Shown here: piece by piece, positions 42,949-50,383 of the stretch
Layout: each line of letters opens with the position of its first letter
How positions within the stretch are numbered: the first letter of the stretch is position 1
Assembly (NCBI RefSeq): GCF_937123735.1
Contig: NZ_CAKZKL010000010.1
Coordinates: 1-64,000, forward strand
Direction: 5' to 3'
DNA length: 64,000 bases
Origin: an uncultured Lentibacter sp.
GTDB taxonomy: Bacteria; Pseudomonadota; Alphaproteobacteria; Rhodobacterales; Rhodobacteraceae
Made by a program: the position numbers and the translations under genes
The notes under the pieces: generated by a model
What the model saw: only the letters and a program-made list of their open reading frames with translations
What the model was told of the DNA's origin: nothing
The model's database searches: none

Positions 42949-44343
42949 TCAGAAGCTGGAGGACAGACCCAGCGTCAGCGTGGCCCCGCGGGCCGTGAAA
43001 CGGCTGATGTTGGAGCGACTGGCTTGATATTGCAGGGCGAGGCTTGGCACAAAGCCGGCCCGTTCATAGCTTTCAAAGCGCAGGTTGAGGGTGGCCGCGG
43101 CGCTCTTGTCGGTGCGCCCGCCGGGCACGCGGATAAACCCGATGGCATAGTCTGCGAAGTGGCTGTGTTGTGCGCTGAGCGTGAGGTCGAGTTTGGCCGG
43201 GCCGACGGGCTGGCCAAAACCATAGCGCAGATGCGCCAGAACTGACCGTTGTGAGGTGTTGATCTGGGCCGTTTCGATGTGCCGCAGCGTGAGGCCCGCC
43301 TGAAAATAAGATTTATTTTCCAAATTTTTAGTAAAATTTGCGCGCAATTCGAGCTCTGTGCCTCGGTGCTTGGGCGGGGCGCTGTATGTAAGCTGTGAGA
43401 GCTGCCCCCCCCAGACGAAGGATGCGCCGGGCGCGGGGTTTTGCTGTTGCAGATAGCCCACTGTCAGCGCGCTGCTATATTTTTTGCCCGCGCTCAGGGT
43501 TTCGCCAAGCGTGAGTGACAGCCGATGGCGGCGCGGGGCGTGGAGTGCCTGTTGGGGGCGTTGATTTGTGTGCCAGAGTTTTTGCAGCCCCAGCTCGTAG
43601 CGCCCAAAGGACAGATCAGAGCTGTGCAGCTCGGGCGCGCGCGCCTTGGCGGCGGTCGAGAGGCGGACGTTGCGTTGAAACACGCGCAGCTGCCAGTGCC
43701 AAAGGCTGTTGCTTGTGCTGTGCAGCTTGTAGCGAGCGCGCAGATCAACTTTGGCGACGGAGCCTGAAAGCGCCTGGGCATCGGCGGAGAGCACGCCAAC
43801 CGGGGTGAGGCCGTCGATGCTGAGTTCGGCGGTTTCGGCGCCCGCGTTGACATTGCTGGAAGGCCCAAGCGCAAGGTCCAGATCCCAGGTGACGGTCTTG
43901 AGGGCTTGCAGGCGCTTGAAATCGGCGATTGTTTGGCGCCGCGCCGCAGGGGCGGGGGCTGTCTCAAGCGCGCGGCGCAGCCAGTATTGTGCGGCGCCGT
44001 AGCGGCCATCCCGCAGCGCGAGCCCGGCGGAAGCCTGTGCGGCTGTAAACCGGTCGCGGGGTTTGCGGGCTTTGGCAAAGGCTTTGCGCGCGGCTTTGCG
44101 GGCCTTGGCAAGCTGGCCCAACCCGGCTTGGGCCTGACTGACAATGAAATGGGCTTGGCCATCGTTTGGATCGGCTTGCAGCAGCCCCATTCCCAGCTGC
44201 AAGGCCAGCCCATATGCGCGCTGTGTCAGAGCTTCTTGCGCGGCCAATCTGGCCTCCGGCAGGCTGTAGCTGCGGGCGCTTTGTGCGCAGACCAGCTGCG
44301 GCATCAACAGCGCCACGAGGAGCGCGCAGAGAAGCCGGCGCAT
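42949..44343 (-). CDS. Slam-type outer-membrane surface-lipoprotein assembly modulator (TPR + DUF560 barrel)
   Basis: A 464-residue outer-membrane protein. The signal peptide MRRLLCALLVALLMPQLVCA precedes a periplasmic TPR-like helical domain (about 25-145, with GLLQADPNDGQAHFIVSQAQ and GLALRDGRYGAAQYWLRRAL). A beta-barrel follows from about 165 with alternating aromatic strands, ending in Phe (GATLTLGLSSSF), the usual outer-membrane C-terminus. The layout is that of Slam (DUF560), the translocon of the type XI secretion system that moves lipoproteins to the cell surface. Its start is 2 nt after the stop of a TbpB-like lipoprotein, its likely client. Confidence 0.8.
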   Translation of the reverse strand: MRRLLCALLVALLMPQLVCAQSARSYSLPEARLAAQEALTQRAYGLALQLGMGLLQADPNDGQAHFIVSQAQAGLGQLAKARKAARKAFAKARKPRDRFTAAQASAGLALRDGRYGAAQYWLRRALETAPAPAARRQTIADFKRLQALKTVTWDLDLALGPSSNVNAGAETAELSIDGLTPVGVLSADAQALSGSVAKVDLRARYKLHSTSNSLWHWQLRVFQRNVRLSTAAKARAPELHSSDLSFGRYELGLQKLWHTNQRPQQALHAPRRHRLSLTLGETLSAGKKYSSALTVGYLQQQNPAPGASFVWGGQLSQLTYSAPPKHRGTELELRANFTKNLENKSYFQAGLTLRHIETAQINTSQRSVLAHLRYGFGQPVGPAKLDLTLSAQHSHFADYAIGFIRVPGGRTDKSAAATLNLRFESYERAGFVPSLALQYQASRSNISRFTARGATLTLGLSSSF

Positions 44344-44345
44344 GA

Positions 44346-45254
44346 TCAGGGGGTGCAGGTGGGATGCGACCCGGCGGCGCTATCGCAGCTGTCGAGCACG
44401 AACACGCCAAGCTCTGTTTCGTTTTCCAAGCCCAGAAGATCATTGTCAAATTCGCTCAAATCGACAATGCCACCGAGCGCTTCGGCATTTGGCCCGCCAA
44501 ACAGGCCACCATAATCGCCGACATCGCTCTCGCTGTCGCCTTGGTAGGAAATATCGGTGCCATAAAAGGTCCCGTCTTCGCCGATCGGTGTGCTGACAAG
44601 CATGAGTGTGGGCAGGCCCGTGCCGGTGTCAACGATTTCACGGTTGTAAATACTGCCCTCCAGAACATTGCTGGAAAAGTCGACGGTTATGAGGATATCG
44701 CCTTCTGTGCGGGCCGATTGGCCGGGCAGGATGGCGGTTGGGGTGTTGGGATCGGTGGGCAGCAGATCACCGCTGATGCTGATGTTGGTGAGGCCTGCGT
44801 AGGTGCCGGCATAGCGCACAAGCCCTGTGGCCGGCGGGGTGTAAGCGCCGCTGCGCTCATAATAGCCGCCGTTGCGCAGCTGGCCAAACTGTCCGCCTGT
44901 GGAGACCACCCCGGCGCGCAGGGCGCCGCTGTTGCTTGACTGGCTGACAAGGGCAATCACATGTCGTGACAGGGCGTCATCTTGCACGCTGTAGGCTTCA
45001 TAACCTGCCACATCGAGCGCGGCGTTGCGGGTGAACTGGGTGGTTTGCTGCCCGCTGATCAGGGGCACCCCTGTGACCGTCAGGGTTTGTGCGCTGGCAT
45101 CATAGGCCACCGCACTGACATCGCCTGCGAGCAGCGCAGGCACAGGGGTTGCGTTGGGGGTGGTTGTGCCTGGTTGGGTGAACGGGTTGGTGCCATCCCC
45201 GCTACAGGCGGCCAGAAGGCTCAGGGCGCCCATGGCAGACAGAAGATATTTCAT
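44346..45254 (-). CDS. TbpB-like surface lipoprotein, likely Slam client
   Basis: A 302-residue lipoprotein: signal MKYLLSAMGALSLLAACSGDG with lipobox LAAC (Cys17), then a Pro/Thr-rich tether (TNPFTQPGTTTPNATPVPAL). The body is beta-rich. The C-terminal part, with DGTFYGTDISYQGD and GGLFGGPNAEALGGIVDL, matches the beta-barrel style of transferrin-binding-protein-like domains (TbpBD). Two late Cys (SCDSAAGSHPTC) may form a disulfide. GAGGGA precedes ATG 45254. It is first in a two-gene operon with the Slam homologue. The ligand is unknown; iron or haem capture is possible, but no Fur box was recognised upstream. Confidence 0.75.
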   Translation of the reverse strand: MKYLLSAMGALSLLAACSGDGTNPFTQPGTTTPNATPVPALLAGDVSAVAYDASAQTLTVTGVPLISGQQTTQFTRNAALDVAGYEAYSVQDDALSRHVIALVSQSSNSGALRAGVVSTGGQFGQLRNGGYYERSGAYTPPATGLVRYAGTYAGLTNISISGDLLPTDPNTPTAILPGQSARTEGDILITVDFSSNVLEGSIYNREIVDTGTGLPTLMLVSTPIGEDGTFYGTDISYQGDSESDVGDYGGLFGGPNAEALGGIVDLSEFDNDLLGLENETELGVFVLDSCDSAAGSHPTCTP

Positions 45255-45456
45255 GATAAACTGGTCCCTCAACCGCACGCGTTACGACAACATGGGCCAA
45301 AAATTGCGCTTTGCAGCGGGCTTGTCAATCGGCGGGGGGCTGCAATTGCAGATGAATCCGGGCCCGTTGCATTTTGGCGCAGTTTCTTGTGTTTCATTAC
45401 CCGGCTTTCGCAAGATATAGTGGGCAGCGACTCAGACCCTAGAGAAGGAACGCCAG

Positions 45457-46362
45457 ATGTCTCTGACCCCCGAACAGCAGGCCGAAATCGAGACATTGCG
45501 CGCCAGTTCCGCACCCACGCTGCGCGCGGTCAGCGCAGGGATGGAGGCCCATCTTTACAAGGCCTATCCTGTGTTGGATCATGGGTTTATCCGGGTGATT
45601 GACTACATGGGCGATGATGCGGCGATCTGCCAGGCGGCGCGGGTGAGCTATGGTAAGGGGACCAAGTCGGTCCAGAATGACGAGGGGCTTATTCGCTATT
45701 TGATGCGCCATTGGCATTCAACGCCGTTTGAGATGTGCGAGATCAAGCTTCATGTGAAACTGCCGGTCTTTGTGGCCCGCCAGTGGATCCGGCACCGCAC
45801 GGCCAATGTGAATGAGTATTCCGCGCGCTACTCCATTTTGGACCGCGAGTTTTACATCCCTGCGCCCGAACAGCTTGCGGCGCAATCGGTGGTGAACAAC
45901 CAGGGCCGGGGCGAAGCGCTTTCGGGGGACGAGGCGGCGCGGGTTCTGGAGTATCTCAAGGCAGATTCGGCGCGCGCCTATGATCATTATGAGGCGATGA
46001 TTTCGGATGAGGGCCAGCAGGGGCTGGCCCGCGAGTTGGCGCGGATGAACCTGCCGGCCAATATCTATACGCAATGGTATTGGAAGGTGGATCTGCACAA
46101 TTTGCTGCATTTCCTGCGTTTGCGCGCAGATGCCCATGCCCAATACGAGATCCGCGTCTATGCCGACGAGATCTGCAAGGTTGTGGCTGATTGGGTGCCA
46201 GCGGCCTATGGCGCCTTTGAAGATTATCGCATGGGGGGCGCCACGCTTTCGGGGCGCGCACTTGATGTGGTGAAACGGATGCTGAAGGGCGAAGAGGTAA
46301 GCCAGGAAAGCTCGGGGATGAGCAAAGGCGAATGGCGTGAGTTTCAGGCTCTTCTGGGCTGA
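45457..46362 (+). CDS. thyX: FAD-dependent thymidylate synthase ThyX
   Basis: A 301-residue flavoenzyme making dTMP from dUMP with methylenetetrahydrofolate and NADPH. The ThyX signature RHRx7SxR appears as [15 protein letters not shown] near residue 110. Other conserved blocks are [40 protein letters not shown] and [15 protein letters not shown]. It replaces ThyA. AGAAGGAA precedes ATG 45457. It is divergent from the TbpB-like lipoprotein gene, and the intervening 202 bp hold both promoters. A terminator follows. Confidence 0.96.
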   Translation: MSLTPEQQAEIETLRASSAPTLRAVSAGMEAHLYKAYPVLDHGFIRVIDYMGDDAAICQAARVSYGKGTKSVQNDEGLIRYLMRHWHSTPFEMCEIKLHVKLPVFVARQWIRHRTANVNEYSARYSILDREFYIPAPEQLAAQSVVNNQGRGEALSGDEAARVLEYLKADSARAYDHYEAMISDEGQQGLARELARMNLPANIYTQWYWKVDLHNLLHFLRLRADAHAQYEIRVYADEICKVVADWVPAAYGAFEDYRMGGATLSGRALDVVKRMLKGEEVSQESSGMSKGEWREFQALLG

Positions 46363-46367
46363 ACCGG

Positions 46368-46400
46368 CGCGCGCCGCCTTGGGGCGCGCGAATTTTATTT
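46368..46400 (+). terminator. Rho-independent terminator of thyX
   Basis: CGCGCGCC (46368-46375) and GGCGCGCG (46383-46390) form a GC hairpin with a 7-nt loop, followed by AATTTTATTT, just after the thyX stop. Confidence 0.75.
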
Positions 46401-46466
46401 GACCTTTCGGCAGGGCTTGGTAGCCTAACAGCAAGTGAATTCGGTATTTTGTGTGAGGGACGTGTT

Positions 46467-46751
46467 ATGAAATCCAAACTTATCCTCGGTGCGGCCTTTG
46501 CGGCTCTTATGGGCACACCGGCTTTGGCCGGCGATCTCATGCCCGCCTACCCATATAGCGGTGAAAACAACTGCCCGACGGGTCTGTCTCCGATTGTGAT
46601 GGGAGGTGTTATTTGCTGTGGCACGCCCAACCAGGAAGTGAGCTATTCCTCCATGATGGCTGAGCCGGCCCCCCGCAAGCGTTATAAGGCACGCACCGTG
46701 CGCTATCTGCCGCGCGACACCTGTATTGAGGGTGAAAAAGGCTGCTCATAG
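46467..46751 (+). CDS. Small secreted protein of unknown function
   Basis: A 94-residue exported protein. MKSKLILGAAFAALMGTPALA is a clear signal peptide, cleaved after ALA. The mature part has four or five cysteines (NNCPTG, VICCGTP, DTCIEGEKGC), probably in disulfides, and a basic stretch RKRYKARTVRYLPR. No family recognised. GAGGGA precedes ATG 46467. It stands alone between the thyX terminator and the convergent cold-shock gene, with its own AT-rich upstream region. Confidence 0.75.
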   Translation: MKSKLILGAAFAALMGTPALAGDLMPAYPYSGENNCPTGLSPIVMGGVICCGTPNQEVSYSSMMAEPAPRKRYKARTVRYLPRDTCIEGEKGCS

Positions 46752-46852
46752 AGCTTTTGGGCAGCCCTCGGACGCCGGGGGATGCGTGCTCGAGGGGCTG
46801 TAAACTTTTCGGGCAGCGAAAAGCGAGTCTGAGAAAAAAGAGCCAGTAAAAA

Positions 46853-46880
46853 TAGGCTGTGAAAAATAGGCTGTGAAAAA
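46853..46880. repeat. Exact 14-bp tandem duplication
   Basis: TAGGCTGTGAAAAA occurs twice in direct succession in the non-coding gap 46752-46970. No function is evident. Confidence 0.7.
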
Positions 46881-46920
46881 CGGGCCAAAGCGGCTGTGTA
46901 ACGCCCGCTCTCAACAGAAA

Positions 46921-46955
46921 TGGCGCGGAAGGAAAGCCCTCCGCGCCAGATTTTT
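46921..46955. terminator. Bidirectional terminator between the secreted-protein gene and cspA
   Basis: TGGCGCGGA (46921-46929) pairs with TCCGCGCCA (46940-46948). On the plus strand it is followed by GATTTTT and on the minus strand by TTTCTGTT. It lies 16-50 bp after the convergent cspA stop and can end transcripts from both sides. Confidence 0.8.
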
Positions 46956-46970
46956 GTGGGCGTGTCGCGG

Positions 46971-47177
46971 TCAGAGTGTCTTGAGGTTGGTTGCCATTTG
47001 GCGGCCATCCCGGCCGTCCTCCAGATCAAAGGACACCTTTTGATCATCGGCAAGCCCTGTGAGGCCCGAGCGCTCTACTGCGGAAATATGCACGAAAACA
47101 TCCTTGCCGCCGTCATCGGGGGCAATAAAGCCGAAGCCTTTTGTTGTGTTGAACCATTTAACGGTGCCATTTGGCAT
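46971..47177 (-). CDS. cspA: Cold-shock-domain protein (CspA family)
   Basis: A 68-residue single-stranded nucleic-acid-binding beta-barrel, MPNGTVKWFNTTKGFGFIAP, with RNP1 KGFGFI and RNP2 VFVHIS. It acts as an RNA chaperone or antiterminator; whether it is cold-inducible cannot be told. AAGGAG lies 8 nt before the ATG, and a small hairpin in the leader sits directly upstream of that site. The name cspA denotes the family, as paralogues are usual. Confidence 0.95.
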   Translation of the reverse strand: MPNGTVKWFNTTKGFGFIAPDDGGKDVFVHISAVERSGLTGLADDQKVSFDLEDGRDGRQMATNLKTL

Positions 47178-47202
47178 TCCGTTTCTCCTTCTTCGCTTGT
47201 GC

Positions 47203-47224
47203 GAGGCCTTTTCTGGCAGGCCTC
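47203..47224 (-). other. Leader hairpin of the cold-shock gene
   Basis: GAGGCC-TGCCAGAAAA-GGCCTC, a perfect 6-bp stem, lies in the minus-strand leader 26-47 nt before the cspA start, just upstream of its AAGGAG site. Structured leaders are common in csp genes. A regulatory role is conjectural. Confidence 0.4.
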
Positions 47225-47360
47225 ATATACCTGGCGTCACTCACGATCTCGTGGTTCCGTCAGGGTGACTGGGCGGAAGTCAGAAATAGAAAGTCACTGG
47301 GTGAAAGCTTACACAAATTTTGTAAAAATCAAATGAAATTAGAGATTCGGGAGAAATGTG

Positions 47361-47675
47361 ATGCGGATATTCGGGTTGAAAGCCTGCGACAGCTGCAAAA
47401 AAGCGCTTAAAGCGCTGACAGGCGCTGAGCTTGTCGACATCAGGGCAGAGGGCTTTCCCGAGGGCCTTTTGGCGCGGGCCGAGGCGCAGTTTGGCCCGGC
47501 GCTTTTGAACACGCGCTCAACGACCTGGCGGGGCTTGAGCGCTGAGGAGCGGGCAGGCGCGCCCTTGGAGTTGATTGCAGCCCACCCGGCTTTGATGAAG
47601 CGGCCTTTGATCGAGGCCAATGGCGCGCTTTATCTTGGCTGGGGCGAAGACACTCAGGCCGCCCTGGGGCTTTGA
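47361..47675 (+). CDS. ArsC/Spx-like thioredoxin-fold protein (YffB type)
   Basis: A 104-residue ArsC-family protein starting MRIFGLKACDSCKKALKAL. The CxxC motif is near residues 9-12. NTRSTTWRGLSAEE and AHPALMKRPLIEANG follow; the latter corresponds to the conserved KRP segment of the ArsC fold. YffB/Spx-like members are thiol-disulfide or glutathione-dependent reductases of uncertain substrate; true arsenate reductase function is not supported by context. GGGAG lies 7 nt before ATG 47361. The 3' end overlaps the convergent doxX gene by 22 bp. Confidence 0.85.
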   Translation: MRIFGLKACDSCKKALKALTGAELVDIRAEGFPEGLLARAEAQFGPALLNTRSTTWRGLSAEERAGAPLELIAAHPALMKRPLIEANGALYLGWGEDTQAALGL

Positions 47676-48220
47676 GCGGGGTTCAAGAGGCGGTCTGCTG
47701 AGAGCCAGCCGCCGCCTTTGAACACCAGCGTGAGCAACAAAAGCACCCAGAGCGTGCGCTGATCGAGGATCAGGCTGTCAGAGGCTTTGTCAAACCACGC
47801 CCCGAGCGTGCCGGCGTGTTCGATCCCGCCGTGGCCGAAAAGATCGGTCAGGGACTGGACGATGACAAAGCCGACCATTCCAAGGGCGGCGAGGCGGGTG
47901 AAGAGGCCCACAACAATGAGCGCGGGCAACAGAAACTCGGCGATTGTGCCACCTGTGACAACGGCCCAGTGAAAGACGCTCAGCTGGGAGATGTCATAGG
48001 TGACCGCCTCCATGGCCTTTGGAAAAATCTGCGCATAGGCGCCCACCGAGGGGGCGAGAAACCCGAAGATGCCATCGCCCAGTTTGGTGAGGCCCGAGGC
48101 GATAAAGTAGTGCAAAAGCACGGCGGCAAAGGTGAGCCGCGCCAGCAGGGGCAGTGCGCCGTCTGAAGCGTCCGACAGCCTTTGCGACGCCTGATTATAT
48201 ATACTTATCAGAGTTTTCAT
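47654..48220 (-). CDS. DoxX-family membrane protein of the bufferin operon
   Basis: A 188-residue inner-membrane protein with four predicted helices: LARLTFAAVLLHYFIASGLTKL, HWAVVTGGTIAEFLLPALIV, LAALGMVGFVIVQSLTDLFG and TLWVLLLLTLVFKGGGWLSA. This is the DoxX/DUF4870-like quinol-oxidase subunit fold. DoxX proteins often close BufA-BufB-BufC operons, where they are thought to take part in redox or copper handling at the membrane. Its ATG overlaps the bufC stop as ATGA. Confidence 0.85.
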   Translation of the reverse strand: MKTLISIYNQASQRLSDASDGALPLLARLTFAAVLLHYFIASGLTKLGDGIFGFLAPSVGAYAQIFPKAMEAVTYDISQLSVFHWAVVTGGTIAEFLLPALIVVGLFTRLAALGMVGFVIVQSLTDLFGHGGIEHAGTLGAWFDKASDSLILDQRTLWVLLLLTLVFKGGGWLSADRLLNPAQSPRAA

Positions 48221-48972
48221 TCGCTTTCCTCAAGTGAAATTTTTACAATGCTTTGCGTGCTGAGAAGCAGTCCAAGCGCTGTGCTCAGCTCAAACGCGGG
48301 TGCAGCTTCGCTGGCGTGTTGGGCCGCTGTGCCAAGCGTTTTGCCTGTGCTCAGTGCGCGGATGAAGCTGTCAGCACCCGGGGGCAAAAGCTGTGGCACC
48401 GGGTCAAACTCCGCACGGGTGATGAGCACGGATTGCGCAACCGCCTGCGGCTTGGGCGCGCCTGCGGTAGTGTTGTAGAGCCAGAGCGCGTGGATCGGCC
48501 ACGAAGAGACGAGAACGCGCAGAGCGGGGGCGAGTGTAAAGCGCATATCGGCCAGCGCCGCAGGGGCGATCTGTGCCAGCGCGTCGGGCGCAATCGGGGT
48601 GGCATCGGCGGCGTGGTAGCTTTCGCGCAGGGCATACTCCAGCCGTGCGACATCGGGCAGGTAGCCGTATTTGGCCAAGGGCGCAAAACCTGCCAAAAAG
48701 GCCGGAAAACCCGCGCCGTAGAGCATCATCACAGGCGAGCTTGGCGGCTCGGCGCGCAGGTATTCACGGGCGATGTTGCGGAAGTTTTCTGCCCCGATGA
48801 GCTTGGCGACCACGCTAAACCCTGTTTCCAGCGCATCCATCAGCGAGACGGTGACATTGTTGCGATAGACCGCAAAACGCTTGCCTGCGGGGGCGCCGTA
48901 GCCGTCTGTGAGGCCCTCGGGCACGGGCAGATCGGGCGCGAGCAGCGCTTGGGAGAATATGCGCTGGCTCAT
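48217..48972 (-). CDS. bufC: DUF2063 RiPP-maturation partner (BufC/HvfC type)
   Basis: A 251-residue cytoplasmic protein. The N-terminal DUF2063 domain carries the typical [20 protein letters not shown], then [20 protein letters not shown] and [14 protein letters not shown]. In RiPP pathways these proteins bind the precursor and pair with the DUF692 (MNIO) enzyme. It overlaps bufB upstream and doxX downstream by ATGA at each end, so the three are coupled. The gene symbol follows the bufferin nomenclature by similarity and order. Confidence 0.88.
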   Translation of the reverse strand: MSQRIFSQALLAPDLPVPEGLTDGYGAPAGKRFAVYRNNVTVSLMDALETGFSVVAKLIGAENFRNIAREYLRAEPPSSPVMMLYGAGFPAFLAGFAPLAKYGYLPDVARLEYALRESYHAADATPIAPDALAQIAPAALADMRFTLAPALRVLVSSWPIHALWLYNTTAGAPKPQAVAQSVLITRAEFDPVPQLLPPGADSFIRALSTGKTLGTAAQHASEAAPAFELSTALGLLLSTQSIVKISLEESE

Positions 48973-49823
48973 GCAGGAAGCTTCGCGAGCGCGGCCCCAG
49001 CGCGGGCGGCTTCAGCGGCTAGGACGGGCCAATCGGGCACGTTATTGTCCCATTCCACCAAGAGAGGCTTTGGGCCAGCGCGCTCAAGTGTGAGGTCAAG
49101 CAGCGCCCAGACCGGGTCAATCACCTCGCGGCCATGGCTGTCAATCAGCAGGGGCTGGCCGGCGTCGTCTTCGTCTTCATCATGGCCGCCGAGGTGAATT
49201 TCGTGCACGTTTTCAAGGGGGAAGTCCTCAATATAGGCTTGGGGAGAAGAGCCAAGATTGGTGGCGGAGACGAAGACGTTGTTGACATCGAGGAGCAACC
49301 CGCAGCCTGTGCGCGCGGCGAGGTCGCGCAGAAAATCTGTCTCGCTCATTTCGGAGGCCTCAAAGGCGAGATAGGAAGAGGGGTTCTCCAGAAGCATCTG
49401 ACGGCCGAGTGTATCCTGCACCTGCGAGATGTGGCTCGCAACGCGGGCAAGGCTCGCCGCGTTATAAGGCAGGGGCAGCAGGTCATTCAAAAAGGCGCTG
49501 TCGTGGGACGACCAGGCGAGATGCTCGGAGAAGCTGGCGGGATTGAGCCAGTCACACAGGTGTTTGAGGCGGCTAAGGTGGTCGCTGTCCAGCGGGCCTT
49601 CTCCGCCGATGGAGAGGCCGACACCGTGCACGGAAATGGGGAAGCGCTCGGAGAGGGCCCGAAGCTGGGCAAGCGGGCGGCCGCCTTGGCCCATATAGTT
49701 TTCGGCATGGACTTCAAACCAGCTTACGGGGCCAGCATTTTTCATGATCTCGGCGAAGTGCTGCGGCTTATAGCCGAGGCCTGCGCTGTTGGGCAGGCGG
49801 TTGCTTTGGCTCTGGTCAAACAT
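48969..49823 (-). CDS. bufB: DUF692 multinuclear non-heme iron oxidase (MNIO), bufferin maturase BufB
   Basis: A 284-residue TIM-barrel enzyme of the DUF692/MNIO family (MbnB relatives). Likely iron ligands are visible in order: [11 protein letters not shown] (His), [10 protein letters not shown] (Glu, His), [11 protein letters not shown] (Glu), [11 protein letters not shown] (Asp, Asn), [12 protein letters not shown] (His), LIDSHGREV (His) and LVEWDNNVP (Glu). MNIO enzymes oxidise precursor-peptide cysteines to copper-binding oxazolone/thioamide or thiooxazole groups. The cognate Cys-rich precursor lies 50 nt upstream, separated by a hairpin. Its stop overlaps bufC. Confidence 0.92.
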   Translation of the reverse strand: MFDQSQSNRLPNSAGLGYKPQHFAEIMKNAGPVSWFEVHAENYMGQGGRPLAQLRALSERFPISVHGVGLSIGGEGPLDSDHLSRLKHLCDWLNPASFSEHLAWSSHDSAFLNDLLPLPYNAASLARVASHISQVQDTLGRQMLLENPSSYLAFEASEMSETDFLRDLAARTGCGLLLDVNNVFVSATNLGSSPQAYIEDFPLENVHEIHLGGHDEDEDDAGQPLLIDSHGREVIDPVWALLDLTLERAGPKPLLVEWDNNVPDWPVLAAEAARAGAALAKLPA

Positions 49824-49844
49824 GTGAAGGCTCCGAAAGAGGGC

Positions 49845-49865
49845 GGGAGGGCGCGTGGCCCTCCC
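49845..49865 (-). other. Intercistronic hairpin between bufA and bufB
   Basis: An 8-bp perfect GC-rich stem GGGAGGGC/GCCCTCCC with a 5-nt loop fills most of the 50-nt gap after the bufA stop. It could stabilise the bufA mRNA or reduce read-through, so that precursor is made in excess over the enzymes. Confidence 0.6.
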
Positions 49866-49873
49866 CTGTATGT

Positions 49874-50176
49874 TTATGCGGGCAGGTCGCGCTCGAGCGC
49901 TTCAAGCGCGCCTTTGCGCATTGTGCCATCGGCCATTTCGGGAAGGTCGATGTCCATACATGTGCCGGCTTCAACGAGGGTCCAGGCGTTGCCTTGGTAG
50001 TCAACGGTTGAAGAGCCTGCGCAGGTTGTGCCGGGGCCTGCGGCGCAATCGTTCTGGCCAGCGAGCGATACGCCGAAGCACTTTTCTTTTTCCATGGCGG
50101 AAGCGGTTGTGCCATGGGCGCTGAGGGCGGCGGCAACAGCGCCAGCAACGGCGACGGATTTCATGAGTTTGGACAT
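49874..50176 (-). CDS. bufA: Bufferin precursor peptide BufA (DUF2282)
   Basis: A 100-residue precursor. The signal [20 protein letters not shown], with likely cleavage after TASA at residue 27, directs it to the periplasm. The core has four cysteines at positions 33, 44, 52 and 73, in [20 protein letters not shown] and GTCMDID, plus the AWTLVEAG block, the DUF2282/BufA1 pattern. In described bufferins these cysteines are modified by BufB/BufC and the peptide sequesters copper. GGGAG precedes ATG 50176. It begins the buf operon, 161 bp downstream of the thrS terminator. Confidence 0.9.
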   Translation of the reverse strand: MSKLMKSVAVAGAVAAALSAHGTTASAMEKEKCFGVSLAGQNDCAAGPGTTCAGSSTVDYQGNAWTLVEAGTCMDIDLPEMADGTMRKGALEALERDLPA

Positions 50177-50337
50177 TTTGGAACTCCCTTTGCGGTTTAA
50201 GTCACGTTTGGACCGCTTTGTGCGGTGTCCCGACCGTAGAGGGCCAAGGGGGCCACGCACCATTCACGGGCGCGTGCTTCACGCATATGGGAGGCTTTGT
50301 GAGGGATTTTGGCGGATTTCGGGCCGCTGCCGCTGAA

Positions 50338-50363
50338 AGCAGGCGTGTTTTATGACGCCTGCT
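50338..50363 (-). terminator. Rho-independent terminator of thrS
   Basis: On the minus strand, AGCAGGCGT and ACGCCTGCT form a 9-bp stem with an 8-nt loop, followed by TTT, about 20 nt after the thrS stop. It isolates thrS from the buf operon. The remaining 50177-50337 should hold the bufA promoter; I cannot assign a sigma-factor type. Confidence 0.75.
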
Positions 50364-50383
50364 CTGGATTTTGGGATCAAATG

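Noticed and set aside
45255..45456. Fur box upstream of the TbpB-like lipoprotein
   Set aside because: No convincing 19-bp Fur-type palindrome seen; iron regulation left open.
47361..47675. Arsenate reductase ArsC
   Set aside because: Only the ArsC/Spx fold and CxxC are visible; no ars genes nearby, so the specific function was not assigned.
50337..50383. T-box or other riboswitch at thrS
   Set aside because: The structure lies downstream of thrS and is a simple terminator; the upstream side shows no T-box.
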